64,000 nucleotides of DNA from UMGS1649 sp045534225 (GCA_045534225.1 JAZSJJ010000008.1:14286-78285); one strand, 5' to 3'; counted from the stretch's first letter, positions 33,513 through 41,450 are shown. Notes: generated from the letters alone by a model not told the origin. A program made the numbers and translations.

Positions 33513-34922
33513 ATGGTATTTTCAAGTATAACATTCTTATACTTTTTTTTACCAATACTACTTATAGTATATTATATAGTTCCAAAGAAATATAGAAATT
33601 TAGTATTATTAATATTTAGCCTGTTATTCTATTTTTATGGTGAAAGTAATATAGTACTTGTTGCTTCTTTAGCAATGAATTATTTCTTTGGAATTTTTAT
33701 AAGTAAAGAAAAGGAAAAAGAAAAAAACAAACAAAAAAACAATGCAAAACTTTACTTAACATTAGGTGTTATAGCTAACGCAGCACTTCTTGGATATTAT
33801 AAATATATGAACTTCTTTATAGAAAATGTCAATGTAATATTTGGCGCAAATATAGGAGCATTAAATATAATTCTTCCTTTAGGAATAAGCTTCTTTACAT
33901 TCCAAAATATAAGTTATCTAGCTGATGTTTATCGTGGAGATGTAGAAGCACCTAAGAGTGTAATAAAATATGGAACATATATAACACTTTTCCCACAACT
34001 TATAGCTGGCCCAATAGTTAGATATAAAGATGTGGCAGAAGCGGTAGATAATAGAAAAGAATCATGGGAATACTTTGGATATGGAGCATATAGATTCTGT
34101 ATCGGTATGGCAAAGAAGATACTAGTAGCAAATGCTATGGGTGAACTTGCAACAACACTTGCAGGAATGGGAACTAAAACAGTTCTTTCATATATTGTAG
34201 AAGCACTATGCTATACATTACAAATATACTTTGACTTCTCAGGTTATAGTGATATGGCAATAGGACTTGGTTCAATGTTTGGATTTAAGTTTAAAGAAAA
34301 CTTTGACCATCCATTATTTGCAACAAGTATAACAGAATTTTGGAGAAGATGGCACATGTCTTTAACATCATTCTTTAGAGATTATATATACATACCTTTA
34401 GGAGGAAATAGAGTATCCAAATTAAAATGGTACAGAAATCTTTTAGTGGTTTGGCTACTTACAGGATTTTGGCATGGAGCAAGCTGGAACTTTGTATTAT
34501 GGGGGCTATACTGTTTTGCATTCTTAATGTTAGAAAAGAATTTCTTACACAAGTTCCTTAAAAAAGGAGTATTATCTCATTTATATACAATAATAGTAAC
34601 AATGGTTGGATTTGTAATATTTAATATGCCAGACCTACCAGCAGTAGGAAACTACATTAAATGTATGTTTGGATTTGGAGGACTCAAGTTTGCAAACTTT
34701 GAAACATTGTATTATATAAAAAATTACATAGTATTAATAATAGTTGCATTAATATCTGCAACACCAATAGTTAAATTTGTATCTAGTAAATTACAAGGAA
34801 AGAAAATGGGAGAGAGAATAATAGGAATTACACAATATGTGTTTATACTAGTAGTAATGCTAGTATCTACAGCATCATTACTTTCTAGTTCATTTAACCC
34901 ATTTATATACTTTAGGTTTTAG
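33513..34922 (+). CDS. MBOAT-family O-acyltransferase (AlgI/DltB-like)
   Basis: A 469-residue protein with about eleven membrane helices. FPQLIAGPIVRYKDV, DFSGYSDMAIGLGSMFGFKF, ATSITEFWRRWHMSLTSFFRDYIYIPLGGNR and TGFWHGASWNFVLWG are the hallmark segments; the catalytic histidine is in FWHGASW. The family carries acyl groups, usually acetyl, across the membrane to polysaccharide or teichoic acid. Its partner is the DHHW protein two bases downstream. ATG 33513 follows GGAGG. Confidence 0.92.
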   Translation: MVFSSITFLYFFLPILLIVYYIVPKKYRNLVLLIFSLLFYFYGESNIVLVASLAMNYFFGIFISKEKEKEKNKQKNNAKLYLTLGVIANAALLGYYKYMNFFIENVNVIFGANIGALNIILPLGISFFTFQNISYLADVYRGDVEAPKSVIKYGTYITLFPQLIAGPIVRYKDVAEAVDNRKESWEYFGYGAYRFCIGMAKKILVANAMGELATTLAGMGTKTVLSYIVEALCYTLQIYFDFSGYSDMAIGLGSMFGFKFKENFDHPLFATSITEFWRRWHMSLTSFFRDYIYIPLGGNRVSKLKWYRNLLVVWLLTGFWHGASWNFVLWGLYCFAFLMLEKNFLHKFLKKGVLSHLYTIIVTMVGFVIFNMPDLPAVGNYIKCMFGFGGLKFANFETLYYIKNYIVLIIVALISATPIVKFVSSKLQGKKMGERIIGITQYVFILVVMLVSTASLLSSSFNPFIYFRF

Positions 34923-34933
34923 AGGTGAGGCTT

Positions 34934-35992
34934 ATGAAGAATAAAATAATAACAATAACATTTTTAATAATGATAGGCCTTATGTTTGTACTATTTATAG
35001 TACTGCCAGACACTGAACTTTCATATTTTGAAAGAAGAAGACTTGCAAAATTTCCAACAGAATTTGACTCAACAAAAATGGATGATTATTTACTAGATCA
35101 ATTCCCATTTCGAAATGGATTTATAAAATTAAACTCATTAATAAATAGAAATGTATATAGTAAATTAGATACAAATAATGTATATGTAGTAGGAGAACAG
35201 CTAGTAGATAAACTTTATCCTATAAATCAAAAAGAAGTAGATAGTTTTGTAAATAAAATGAATTATATATGGGCAAACTATTTACAATCATCAAATGTAT
35301 ATTATTCAATAATTCCAGACAAAGCATACTTCTTAGATGGAAATAAGTATCTTAAAGCAGATTATACAAAACTGTATAACGACTTAAAACAAATAAACGG
35401 AAGTTATATAGATGTAACAAGCGTACTTACACTTGAAGATTACTATAAAACAGATATACATTGGAAACAAGAGAATCTAGATAAGATAGTAAAAACATTA
35501 ATGCCGAATATGGGAAATCCATATATAGAATTGGAATATACAGCAAAAACACATGAAGGTTTTGCTGGTGCATCATATTCTAAAGCAGGTGGTGTAGTAC
35601 CTAAAGATACAATAACATATCTTTCAAATTATATAATAGATAGTGCTGCTGTAAAGCATATAGAATATGGAGAAAAGCCAGTATATGATGAAACAAAACT
35701 TACAGGCGTAGATGCATACGATGTATTTTTATCTGGACCTTCGAGTTTAATAGAAATAACAAATGTATTTAGCGATACTACTAAAGAATTAGTTATATTT
35801 AGAGATTCATTCTCAAGTAGTTTAATACCATTATTGATACCATACTATAACAAAATAACAGTAATAGACTTAAGATATATAACTATGGATTATGTGGAAA
35901 AATATGTACAGTTTGAAGGAAAAGATGTATTAATGTTATACAGCTTACCAATTATAAACAGTAGTACAATGCTTAGAGTAACTGTAAAATAA
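34934..35992 (+). CDS. DHHW-type SGNH-like protein, MBOAT partner
   Basis: About 352 residues with an N-terminal membrane anchor (IITITFLIMIGLMFVLFIVLP). The DHHW motif is present as TDIHWK, i.e. Asp-Ile-His-Trp instead of Asp-His-His-Trp, near residue 180, and the C-terminal serine block is FRDSFSSSLIPLLIPYY. These proteins complete acetyl transfer to an extracellular polymer, as AlgJ/AlgX do for alginate. ATG 34934, spaced from GAGGTGAGG, is preferred to a GTG nine bases earlier. The polymer is not identifiable. Confidence 0.8.
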   Translation: MKNKIITITFLIMIGLMFVLFIVLPDTELSYFERRRLAKFPTEFDSTKMDDYLLDQFPFRNGFIKLNSLINRNVYSKLDTNNVYVVGEQLVDKLYPINQKEVDSFVNKMNYIWANYLQSSNVYYSIIPDKAYFLDGNKYLKADYTKLYNDLKQINGSYIDVTSVLTLEDYYKTDIHWKQENLDKIVKTLMPNMGNPYIELEYTAKTHEGFAGASYSKAGGVVPKDTITYLSNYIIDSAAVKHIEYGEKPVYDETKLTGVDAYDVFLSGPSSLIEITNVFSDTTKELVIFRDSFSSSLIPLLIPYYNKITVIDLRYITMDYVEKYVQFEGKDVLMLYSLPIINSSTMLRVTVK

Positions 35993-36026
35993 TATAAGCA
36001 AAACTAAATATAACCAAAAACAATAG

Positions 36027-36106
36027 TCATTTAGATTTTTTTCTAAATGACTATTGACATATGTATCAAAGTATAGTAAAATACATTTAGATAAAATTCT
36101 AAATGA
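36027..36106 (+). promoter_or_regulatory. Promoter with twin operators, sdpR-sdpI-like operon
   Basis: TTGACA (36054-36059), 17-base spacer, TAAAAT (36077-36082). Two copies of CATTTAGA-N6-TCTAAATG flank it: 36028-36049 (extended by T/A on each side) upstream of the -35, and 36084-36105 just downstream of the -10. Centres are about 56 bases apart. They are probable binding sites for the ArsR-type repressor encoded next. Confidence 0.8.
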
Positions 36107-36119
36107 AAGGAGAATAAGT

Positions 36120-36398
36120 ATGGGAATATCTGAAACACTTAAAGCAATTTCTGATCCAGTAAGACGCGAAATACTAGAAATGCTAAAAGAAACAAGTATG
36201 ACAGCCGGAGATATAGCAAGTAAGTTTGATCTTACTAATGCTACTGTTTCATATCATCTATCTATGCTAAAAAATGCAGATTTAGTGTATGAGAGAAGAG
36301 AAAAGAAATACATATATTACACACTAAATATTTCTGTATTTGAAGAACTTTTATTATGGATAAAAGGATTAGGAGGAAATAATAATGAAGAAAATTGA
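36120..36398 (+). CDS. ArsR/SdpR-type transcriptional repressor
   Basis: A 92-residue winged-helix protein. LKAISDPVRREILEMLKETSMTAGDIASKFDLTNATVSYHLSMLKNADLVYERREKKYIYY covers the ArsR fold; the metal-sensing CXC motif is absent, as in SdpR. ATG 36120 follows AAAGGAG; a longer reading would translate the promoter. It overlaps the next gene by 14 bases. By analogy with Bacillus SdpR/SdpI the membrane partner may control the repressor by sequestering it. Confidence 0.88.
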   Translation: MGISETLKAISDPVRREILEMLKETSMTAGDIASKFDLTNATVSYHLSMLKNADLVYERREKKYIYYTLNISVFEELLLWIKGLGGNNNEEN

Positions 36399-37023
36399 TT
36401 TTAAGACACTAATTTTAACTTGTGTATTTTGCTTGCTTCCAATATTAATTGGACTTTGGCAATACGATGCTTTACCTGAAAAAGTAGCAATCCATTTTGA
36501 TATTAACAACAATCCAGATAACTACTTTAATAAAGCACTATTTGTATTTGGTATGCCAATATTTATGGTTGTTCTTGAAGCTATTTGCTCAATAGGTGTG
36601 GATTTAACAGATAAGTACAAAGATGCAAATAAAAAAGCAACTATAGTTATGAAGTGGATGATACCTGTAATATTAGTTGTAATGTATATAATTACAATTG
36701 CATACAACCTAGGAACTAAGTTAGACATTAGAGTATGGGTAATGCTTCTTTTGGGTGCTATGTTTATAGTAACAGGTAACTATCTTCCAAAAACAGTTGG
36801 AACTAATAAATGGCCACAAAAGAAATTTACTGAAAATGTTCAAAGAAGAATAAACAGAATTGCTGGATATGTGATGATGGCATACGGCGCACTATTTATG
36901 CTAAGCGTATTCTTCCCACCACTAATTAGTATTCTTGTGTTAGTTTGTTTAGTTATCTTTTTAATAATTTTAACTATCTATGGCTTTTCATTAGATAAAA
37001 AAGAAAGAAAAGGTAATAAATAA
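36385..37023 (+). CDS. SdpI/DUF1648-type membrane protein
   Basis: A 212-residue protein with about six membrane helices. The DUF1648 part appears at the N-terminus (LPEKVAIHFDINNNPDNYFNKALFVFGMP); an SdpI-like part follows (GNYLPKTVGTNKWPQKKFTENVQRRINRIAGYVMMAYG). SdpI gives immunity to a cannibalism toxin in Bacillus and senses it. No SdpC-like toxin gene is nearby, so only immunity or signalling can be inferred. It ends before a strong terminator. Confidence 0.83.
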   Translation: MKKIDFKTLILTCVFCLLPILIGLWQYDALPEKVAIHFDINNNPDNYFNKALFVFGMPIFMVVLEAICSIGVDLTDKYKDANKKATIVMKWMIPVILVVMYIITIAYNLGTKLDIRVWVMLLLGAMFIVTGNYLPKTVGTNKWPQKKFTENVQRRINRIAGYVMMAYGALFMLSVFFPPLISILVLVCLVIFLIILTIYGFSLDKKERKGNK

Positions 37024-37051
37024 AAACAAACATGTTTAATTAAAACAATAT

Positions 37052-37084
37052 AAAAGCGGTATATCAAGTGATATGCCGCTTTTA
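37052..37084 (+). terminator. Terminator after the sdpI-like gene
   Basis: AAAAGCGGTATATCA, AG, TGATATGCCGCTTTT with one mismatch pair. Confidence 0.87.
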
Positions 37085-37085
37085 G

Positions 37086-37114
37086 TTTACAAAATATAGA
37101 ATTTATGGTATACT
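37086..37114 (+). promoter_or_regulatory. Promoter of the first unknown paralog
   Basis: TTTACA (37086-37091), 17-base spacer, TATACT (37109-37114). Confidence 0.65.
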
Positions 37115-37162
37115 AATATAGTCATTAAAATAAGCTTATGAATAAATATTTAGGAGGTAAAA

Positions 37163-37738
37163 ATGACAGAAATCAATGTATATGAACTTGAAGATGTTAA
37201 CGTAGAAGTCATAAGAAAAAACAAGACTACACGGATTAACATCGTGGTTGATGGCAAAAAACAATGTTTAAGCTACGAAAGAACAAATGCACTTAGCTTT
37301 CTTAACTTTACTGTAACCGAGAGGTACATCGTTGCGTGCTTGGATTATGAAAAAAGAGTAGGCAAGGAAAATAGAGTTGCAGGGCTGTATGACAGAAAGG
37401 AAAAGCGAATCGTACAGGTTACAAAAGCAAATAGAGATGTAATCAAGTATAGTTTGCTTTGCAAGAAAGCGGTGTATTTATCCACTGTTTTGGAGTATCT
37501 GAACCACGGCAAGGCAGAAGCAGCTACTGAAGAAGAAGTAGAAGAGTTTACATCATTCCTTACTTCTAATAGAGAAATTCCAAGAAATGAGATAGAAGCG
37601 TGGATATATAAATCATATCCTATGCTTGAATCTTTTGCTAACCGTGACGAACCGCTTAAGTTTGAAGTATATCTTGCAGCGCTTCAAGCAGTAGGTAAAG
37701 AAGATTTGTATTTCTACGCAATGCCTATTACATTTTAA
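37163..37738 (+). CDS. Unknown protein, paralog A
   Basis: A 191-residue soluble protein without recognised family. It aligns along its length with the protein at 39963-40541: TRINIVVDGKK / TAISVIVDGNK, ERYIVACLD / DRYIVVYSR, AGLYDRKEKRIVQV / AAYDIKNEKKIEI, STVLEYLN / GTILEFIN, ATEEEVEEFTSFLT / ASAEETEDFKRYLT, and a common YFYAMP / CFHIMP C-terminus. Both genes are monocistronic with perfect-spacing promoters and strong terminators, and both use ATC, CTT and CGT more than neighbouring genes. ATG 37163 follows AGGAGG. Function unknown. Confidence 0.75.
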   Translation: MTEINVYELEDVNVEVIRKNKTTRINIVVDGKKQCLSYERTNALSFLNFTVTERYIVACLDYEKRVGKENRVAGLYDRKEKRIVQVTKANRDVIKYSLLCKKAVYLSTVLEYLNHGKAEAATEEEVEEFTSFLTSNREIPRNEIEAWIYKSYPMLESFANRDEPLKFEVYLAALQAVGKEDLYFYAMPITF

Positions 37739-37774
37739 CCTTTATATTTGGCTAGGAAAATAGCGGTATAAAGG

Positions 37775-37806
37775 AAAACACCACCCGGAAATTTGGGTGG
37801 TGTTTT
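37775..37806. terminator. Bidirectional terminator between paralog A and MYG1
   Basis: AAAACACCACCC (37775-37786), eight-base loop, GGGTGGTGTTTT (37795-37806): perfect 12-base-pair stem with T runs on both strands, serving the convergent genes. Confidence 0.92.
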
Positions 37807-37818
37807 GCTATGCATAGA

Positions 37819-38715
37819 TTATTGTTTTTTGCCATTTGCAGTTGCAATTTTGCAAAGTTCAATAACATCTGCACGGGAGTTTGCACGCACAAAGAAACAT
37901 GCATTGTGACAAAACGTAGCTGTGGGTACTCCAGAAATTGCAGGAAGATTTTCAGTTTGTCCTGCCCATTCTTTAGGGAACGAAATCCTTTGCTTGAATG
38001 GCTCATCTTTAGAGGGTGGTACGCATTGTGCTGCATATCCGCCAGAAGGATAAGGGAAAACAACGAAATCCACTTTACTAGGCGAGGTGTTGTTATGTTC
38101 AAAAACAACATTTTGCCATTTAATAAACTGCGAGGGGATTTCCATAATGTTTTCGGTTCCGCTTACTGCAAGAGCAATACGAAGAGCTGTGTTATCTTTT
38201 TCTTCGTGTACAATTTTAGCAATTGCTCTCCTTAAGATGACGCATGTATGTCTAAGAGCTTCTAAGAAACGAGCATCAGAAGAGTTTGGCTCATCCCAGT
38301 TAGGCAAGAAATACGCAATGTATTCAAAAGGCGAGTGAGACTTAATGCCGTTGTCGATTTTATCCAAATCTTCAATAAGCTCTCTATCTACACGCTCTTT
38401 GCATGTTGCAATGTGGTCTTTAGAACAGGCAAAGTTTTTGAGAATTTCTTCTCCAAATTCTTTCCATACAAGACCTGCGCTTGCATAAGGTGTGCCAGAT
38501 GCGCGTATGCCATTTCCGCCAGGCATATGGTGATCAAACTTACCACCGCCAACATCTACTACAATGTCGCAAAGGTTAAGAAGCTTGGGATCCCGAGAAC
38601 GTACGAGTGTAATTTTGCCGTGGTGCAAGATAGAAAGAAGTGCTACAGATACGAGTTCGTCATAATGAAAAATTCCATTGTGTGTTCCAACAGAAACTGT
38701 ACTAGAGTTATACAT
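37819..38715 (-). CDS. MYG1/UPF0160-family metal-dependent hydrolase
   Basis: A 298-residue protein beginning SVGTHNGIFHYDELVSVALL, with SRDPKLLNLCDIVVDVGGGKFDHHMPGGNG supplying a DHH-like metal site, and HNACFFVRANSRADVIELC near the end. This is the MYG1 signature, a family found in most eukaryotes (a 3'-5' RNA exonuclease in humans) and scattered bacteria. It starts at the ATG at 38715 behind AGGAGG, and is transcribed from a TTGAAT-17-TATAAT promoter on the minus strand (about 38746-38774). Its codon use (CGT, GGC, CCG) is richer in G+C than neighbours, suggesting acquisition. Confidence 0.88.
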   Translation of the reverse strand: MYNSSTVSVGTHNGIFHYDELVSVALLSILHHGKITLVRSRDPKLLNLCDIVVDVGGGKFDHHMPGGNGIRASGTPYASAGLVWKEFGEEILKNFACSKDHIATCKERVDRELIEDLDKIDNGIKSHSPFEYIAYFLPNWDEPNSSDARFLEALRHTCVILRRAIAKIVHEEKDNTALRIALAVSGTENIMEIPSQFIKWQNVVFEHNNTSPSKVDFVVFPYPSGGYAAQCVPPSKDEPFKQRISFPKEWAGQTENLPAISGVPTATFCHNACFFVRANSRADVIELCKIATANGKKQ

Positions 38716-38745
38716 TTGTTTAACCTCCTATAAATATTTTGCTAC

Positions 38746-38812
38746 ATTATATCAAAAATGTTTACATAATTCAACCTTGAATCTTGAAAAGTTATGTTAA
38801 ACAAGGTATAAT
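38746..38812. promoter_or_regulatory. Divergent promoters for MYG1 and the Sua5-type gene
   Basis: Minus strand: -35 TTGAAT at 38774-38769, spacer 17, -10 TATAAT at 38751-38746. Plus strand: TTGAAA (38784-38789), spacer 17, TATAAT (38807-38812). The two -35 boxes are only nine bases apart, so the promoters may interfere. Confidence 0.7.
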
Positions 38813-38832
38813 TGAACATTAGGAGAAAGAAA

Positions 38833-39849
38833 ATGGTAAATATAGACGAACAAGAAATAATAAATGCAGCTAAGGTAATAAAAGATGGTGGCTTGGTACT
38901 ATTTCCAACAGAAACTGTGTATGGAATAGGAGCAAATGGTCTAAATGAAACAGCTGTAAAGAATATATTTAAGGCAAAAGGTAGGGCATCAGATAATCCA
39001 TTAATATTACACATATCTCATGCAGATATGCTAAAAGACATTGCAAAAGATATATCTGAGCTAGAATATAAACTTATGGATGCGTTCTGGCCAGGTCCAT
39101 TTACAATAGTACTAAACAAAACAGACATTGTACCAACTGTAGTGACTGGTGGGTTAGATACTGTCGCAGTAAGAATGCCAAGAAACAAAATAGCAAATAG
39201 GCTTATACATTATGCTGGTGTGCCAATAGCAGCACCAAGTGCCAATATATCTGGTAAACCAAGCGGTACTTGTGTTGAAGATGTGTATGATGAATTAAAA
39301 AATAGTATGGATTATATAATTGATGGTGGAAAGTGTGAAGTTGGCATAGAATCTACTGTTGTAAAAGTAGAAAATGGTAGCGTAAGAATACTAAGACCAG
39401 GAAGAATTACTAAAGAGGATATAGAAAGTATAGTTTCTTCAGTAATTTTAGATGAACATATTTTAGGAGAAGTAAAAGAAAATGAAAAAGTATTATCTCC
39501 AGGTATGAAGTACAGACACTATGCACCAAAAACAAAATGTATAATGATATACAGTGAAAATAACGAAAGTATGGTAAATAGGATAAATGAAATAGCAAAT
39601 GAGTATTCTAAAGCTACAGTAATTTGTTCAAGGGGAAATAAAGATAAATATGTTGGTAAAGAAGTATTAGATTATGGTTCAAAGGAAAATTTAGAAGAAA
39701 TATCTTCTAATATATTCTCAATGTTAAGAAATGCAGATAAAAATGAGTCGGATATAATACTAATGGAAGGAATAGAATCAAAAGGAATTGGACTCGCGAT
39801 TATGAATAGATTAATAAGAGCTTGCTCACATGAATTCTACATTGTATAA
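38833..39849 (+). CDS. tsaC: Threonylcarbamoyl-AMP synthase (Sua5/TsaC family)
   Basis: About 338 residues; the YrdC domain (first about 200 residues: LVLFPTETVYGIGANGLNETAVKNIFKAKGRASDNPLILHI, FWPGPFTIVL, VAVRMPRNKIA, APSANISGKPSGT) is followed by a C-terminal Sua5 domain (YRHYAPKTKCIMIY). It makes threonylcarbamoyl-AMP for t6A at tRNA position 37. ATG 38833 follows AGGAGA. Confidence 0.93.
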   Translation: MVNIDEQEIINAAKVIKDGGLVLFPTETVYGIGANGLNETAVKNIFKAKGRASDNPLILHISHADMLKDIAKDISELEYKLMDAFWPGPFTIVLNKTDIVPTVVTGGLDTVAVRMPRNKIANRLIHYAGVPIAAPSANISGKPSGTCVEDVYDELKNSMDYIIDGGKCEVGIESTVVKVENGSVRILRPGRITKEDIESIVSSVILDEHILGEVKENEKVLSPGMKYRHYAPKTKCIMIYSENNESMVNRINEIANEYSKATVICSRGNKDKYVGKEVLDYGSKENLEEISSNIFSMLRNADKNESDIILMEGIESKGIGLAIMNRLIRACSHEFYIV

Positions 39850-39861
39850 CTTTACATAAAA

Positions 39862-39908
39862 TTGACAATTAAGTTCCAAGGTGATATAATAATATCGCTT
39901 TGGAACTT
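39862..39908 (+). promoter_or_regulatory. Promoter of paralog B embedded in a 17-bp inverted repeat
   Basis: TTGACA (39862-39867), 17-base spacer, TATAAT (39885-39890). The spacer and -10 form part of a long palindrome: AAGTTCCAAGGTGATAT (39871-39887), AATA, ATATCGCTTTGGAACTT (39892-39908); 15 of 17 pairs are Watson-Crick and the other two are G-T. The arms cover the -10 and start region. It may be an operator, or double as the terminator of the upstream gene. Confidence 0.75.
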
Positions 39909-39962
39909 TGTTATATACTTAATAGTATCTGAGCAAAAAATATTAAAGAAAGGTAGAACCAT

Positions 39963-40541
39963 ATGAAAGATGTAAGACGGATCAATTCAAGAGTTGAAGT
40001 AGAACGCAATGTAAGAATGAAGACCACTGCCATATCTGTAATTGTGGACGGAAATAAAACAGTCCTTGCAGATATGAAAACCAGCGATTACTTCTGGCTT
40101 AAGTACGAACATAACGATAGATACATCGTTGTATATTCCAGAGGTTGTATGGTAAATCAGATTCCCCTTAAGGTAGAAGCTGCCTATGATATCAAAAACG
40201 AGAAGAAGATTGAGATTAAAAGGAGAAATCAAGTCGTTCTTGAATATATGCTTATCGGCAAAAAGCATTTCGAGATTGGCACAATCCTTGAGTTTATCAA
40301 CGACAATGTGTTGAACATTGCCTCGGCTGAGGAAACTGAAGATTTCAAAAGATATCTTACGGCGGAGAATCCCAATATTACCCGTGAACAGGTAAAGGAG
40401 TATATCATAAGTTGCTATCCTGTCCTTGCAGCATATTGTGATTACGATTACATTATTACTGTAATGGAATACAGAGCGCTTTTAGATAAGCTCGGTAACA
40501 ACCTTTGTTTCCACATTATGCCGGAAGCTTTGGATAAGTAA
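39963..40541 (+). CDS. Unknown protein, paralog B
   Basis: A 192-residue soluble protein homologous to the one at 37163 (conserved segments are listed there). It lacks any motif I recognise. A basic N-terminus (RRINSRVEVERNVRMKTT) leads into beta-strand-like stretches, then a helical region from about residue 95. Codon use resembles paralog A and differs from tsaC. ATG 39963 follows AAAGG. It has its own promoter and a terminator at 40547-40576. Confidence 0.75.
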   Translation: MKDVRRINSRVEVERNVRMKTTAISVIVDGNKTVLADMKTSDYFWLKYEHNDRYIVVYSRGCMVNQIPLKVEAAYDIKNEKKIEIKRRNQVVLEYMLIGKKHFEIGTILEFINDNVLNIASAEETEDFKRYLTAENPNITREQVKEYIISCYPVLAAYCDYDYIITVMEYRALLDKLGNNLCFHIMPEALDK

Positions 40542-40546
40542 CAAAC

Positions 40547-40576
40547 AAGGCTACAAACAATTTGTTTGTAGCCTTC
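40547..40576 (+). terminator. Terminator after paralog B
   Basis: AAGGCTACAAACAA and TTGTTTGTAGCCTT pair perfectly. Confidence 0.88.
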
Positions 40577-40589
40577 ATATTAACAACTA

Positions 40590-40618
40590 TTGAAAAAACA
40601 AAAAACTAAATATATAAT
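40590..40618 (+). promoter_or_regulatory. Promoter of the small-gene operon
   Basis: TTGAAA (40590-40595), 17-base spacer, TATAAT (40613-40618). Confidence 0.65.
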
Positions 40619-40646
40619 TTAATTAAATTTATTTTAGGAGGCAAAT

Positions 40647-40898
40647 ATGGAAAGAGAAGTAAAGCCATATACACTATGGCAACATTTCAAAGGAGCAAGA
40701 GCTATGGTAATTGCACTTGCTAAACACAGTGAAACAGGAGAAGAACTTGTTGTTTATCGTTGTATGGATAACAATGGTAAGACAAACCACAAGGACGGAA
40801 TTTATGCAAGACCACTTAGCATGTTCTTATCTGAAGTGGATCATGAAAAGTATCCTGAGGTTGAGCAAAAGTATCGCTTTGAGGAAATCAAAGACTAA
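40647..40898 (+). CDS. DUF1653 protein
   Basis: An 83-residue protein of the DUF1653 family, seen in LWQHFKGARAMVIALAKHSETGEELVVYRCM and IYARPLSMFLSEVDHEKYPEVEQKYRFEEI. Such proteins are small SH3-like domains of unknown role. It is first of three very small genes that share one promoter and terminator. ATG 40647 follows AGGAGG. Confidence 0.8.
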   Translation: MEREVKPYTLWQHFKGARAMVIALAKHSETGEELVVYRCMDNNGKTNHKDGIYARPLSMFLSEVDHEKYPEVEQKYRFEEIKD

Positions 40899-40919
40899 AA
40901 AACATAAGGAGAAAACTTA

Positions 40920-41231
40920 ATGAAACTTAAATCATTCAAATTTCCAACATTCGAGGAATGGATGAAAAAAGAGTGTAAAACTCGGGTAGAGCTTGGAGCA
41001 TATTGTGTTGAAGTTCGTGCTTTTTCGTGGAGCAATAACGGAACAACCTATGTGTTTGCAGCATCTCTTGTAGACAGAAACCCGCTTAACATTTATTCAC
41101 CGCAGCTTTTCTACAGACGCTTTGAATATGTAGGAGATGAAACTCCACTTAAGGAATGGTATGAAAAATCCGTTCTGGAGTTTAACCAGTTCTTCGAAGA
41201 ACTAGTTAAGAAAACATATCTTGAGGAGTAA
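40920..41231 (+). CDS. Unknown 103-residue protein
   Basis: A soluble, aromatic-rich protein (FKFPTFEEWMKKECKTRVELGAYCVEVRAFSWSNNGTTYVFAASLVD) that I cannot place. It lies 21 bases after the DUF1653 gene with AAGGAG upstream of ATG 40920, and 2 bases before the next small gene's stop-start junction, so it is cotranscribed. Its codon use matches the orphan genes. Confidence 0.7.
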   Translation: MKLKSFKFPTFEEWMKKECKTRVELGAYCVEVRAFSWSNNGTTYVFAASLVDRNPLNIYSPQLFYRRFEYVGDETPLKEWYEKSVLEFNQFFEELVKKTYLEE

Positions 41232-41233
41232 AT

Positions 41234-41377
41234 ATGAAGAATGTGAGTAAGGAAAAACGGATAATAACTACGCACGAACTTGGCAAGTATATCCTTGAAA
41301 AAGGAAAATGCCCTACGCCTATTTATCACGGAAAGGGTTACAAAGAAACAAGGCGTGCTAAACCTGTAAAGTTTTGA
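41234..41377 (+). CDS. Very small basic protein (47 residues)
   Basis: ATG 41234, two bases after the previous stop and preceded by GAGGAG; TGA at 41375-41377. The product begins MKNVSKEKRIITTHELGKYI and ends RRAKPVKF, and is strongly basic. It is the third gene of the small operon and lies right before its terminator. Spacing, ribosome site and matching codon use support a real gene. Function unknown. Confidence 0.65.
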   Translation: MKNVSKEKRIITTHELGKYILEKGKCPTPIYHGKGYKETRRAKPVKF

Positions 41378-41390
41378 TTAACCAAACAAG

Positions 41391-41420
41391 GAGACAAGAT
41401 TATAATATCTTGTCTCTTTT
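41391..41420 (+). terminator. Terminator of the small-gene operon
   Basis: GAGACAAGAT (41391-41400), TATAAT loop, ATCTTGTCTC (41407-41416), TTTT. Confidence 0.9.
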
Positions 41421-41450
41421 GCTATATTGTTAAGATTAAAATAACATACA

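Noticed and set aside
36120..37023. A complete sdp toxin-immunity cassette
   Set aside because: Only the repressor and SdpI-like genes are present; no SdpA, SdpB or SdpC-type gene is adjacent.
37810..38733. Plus-strand frames over the MYG1 region
   Set aside because: They are shadows of a full-length minus-strand MYG1 gene with intact motifs.
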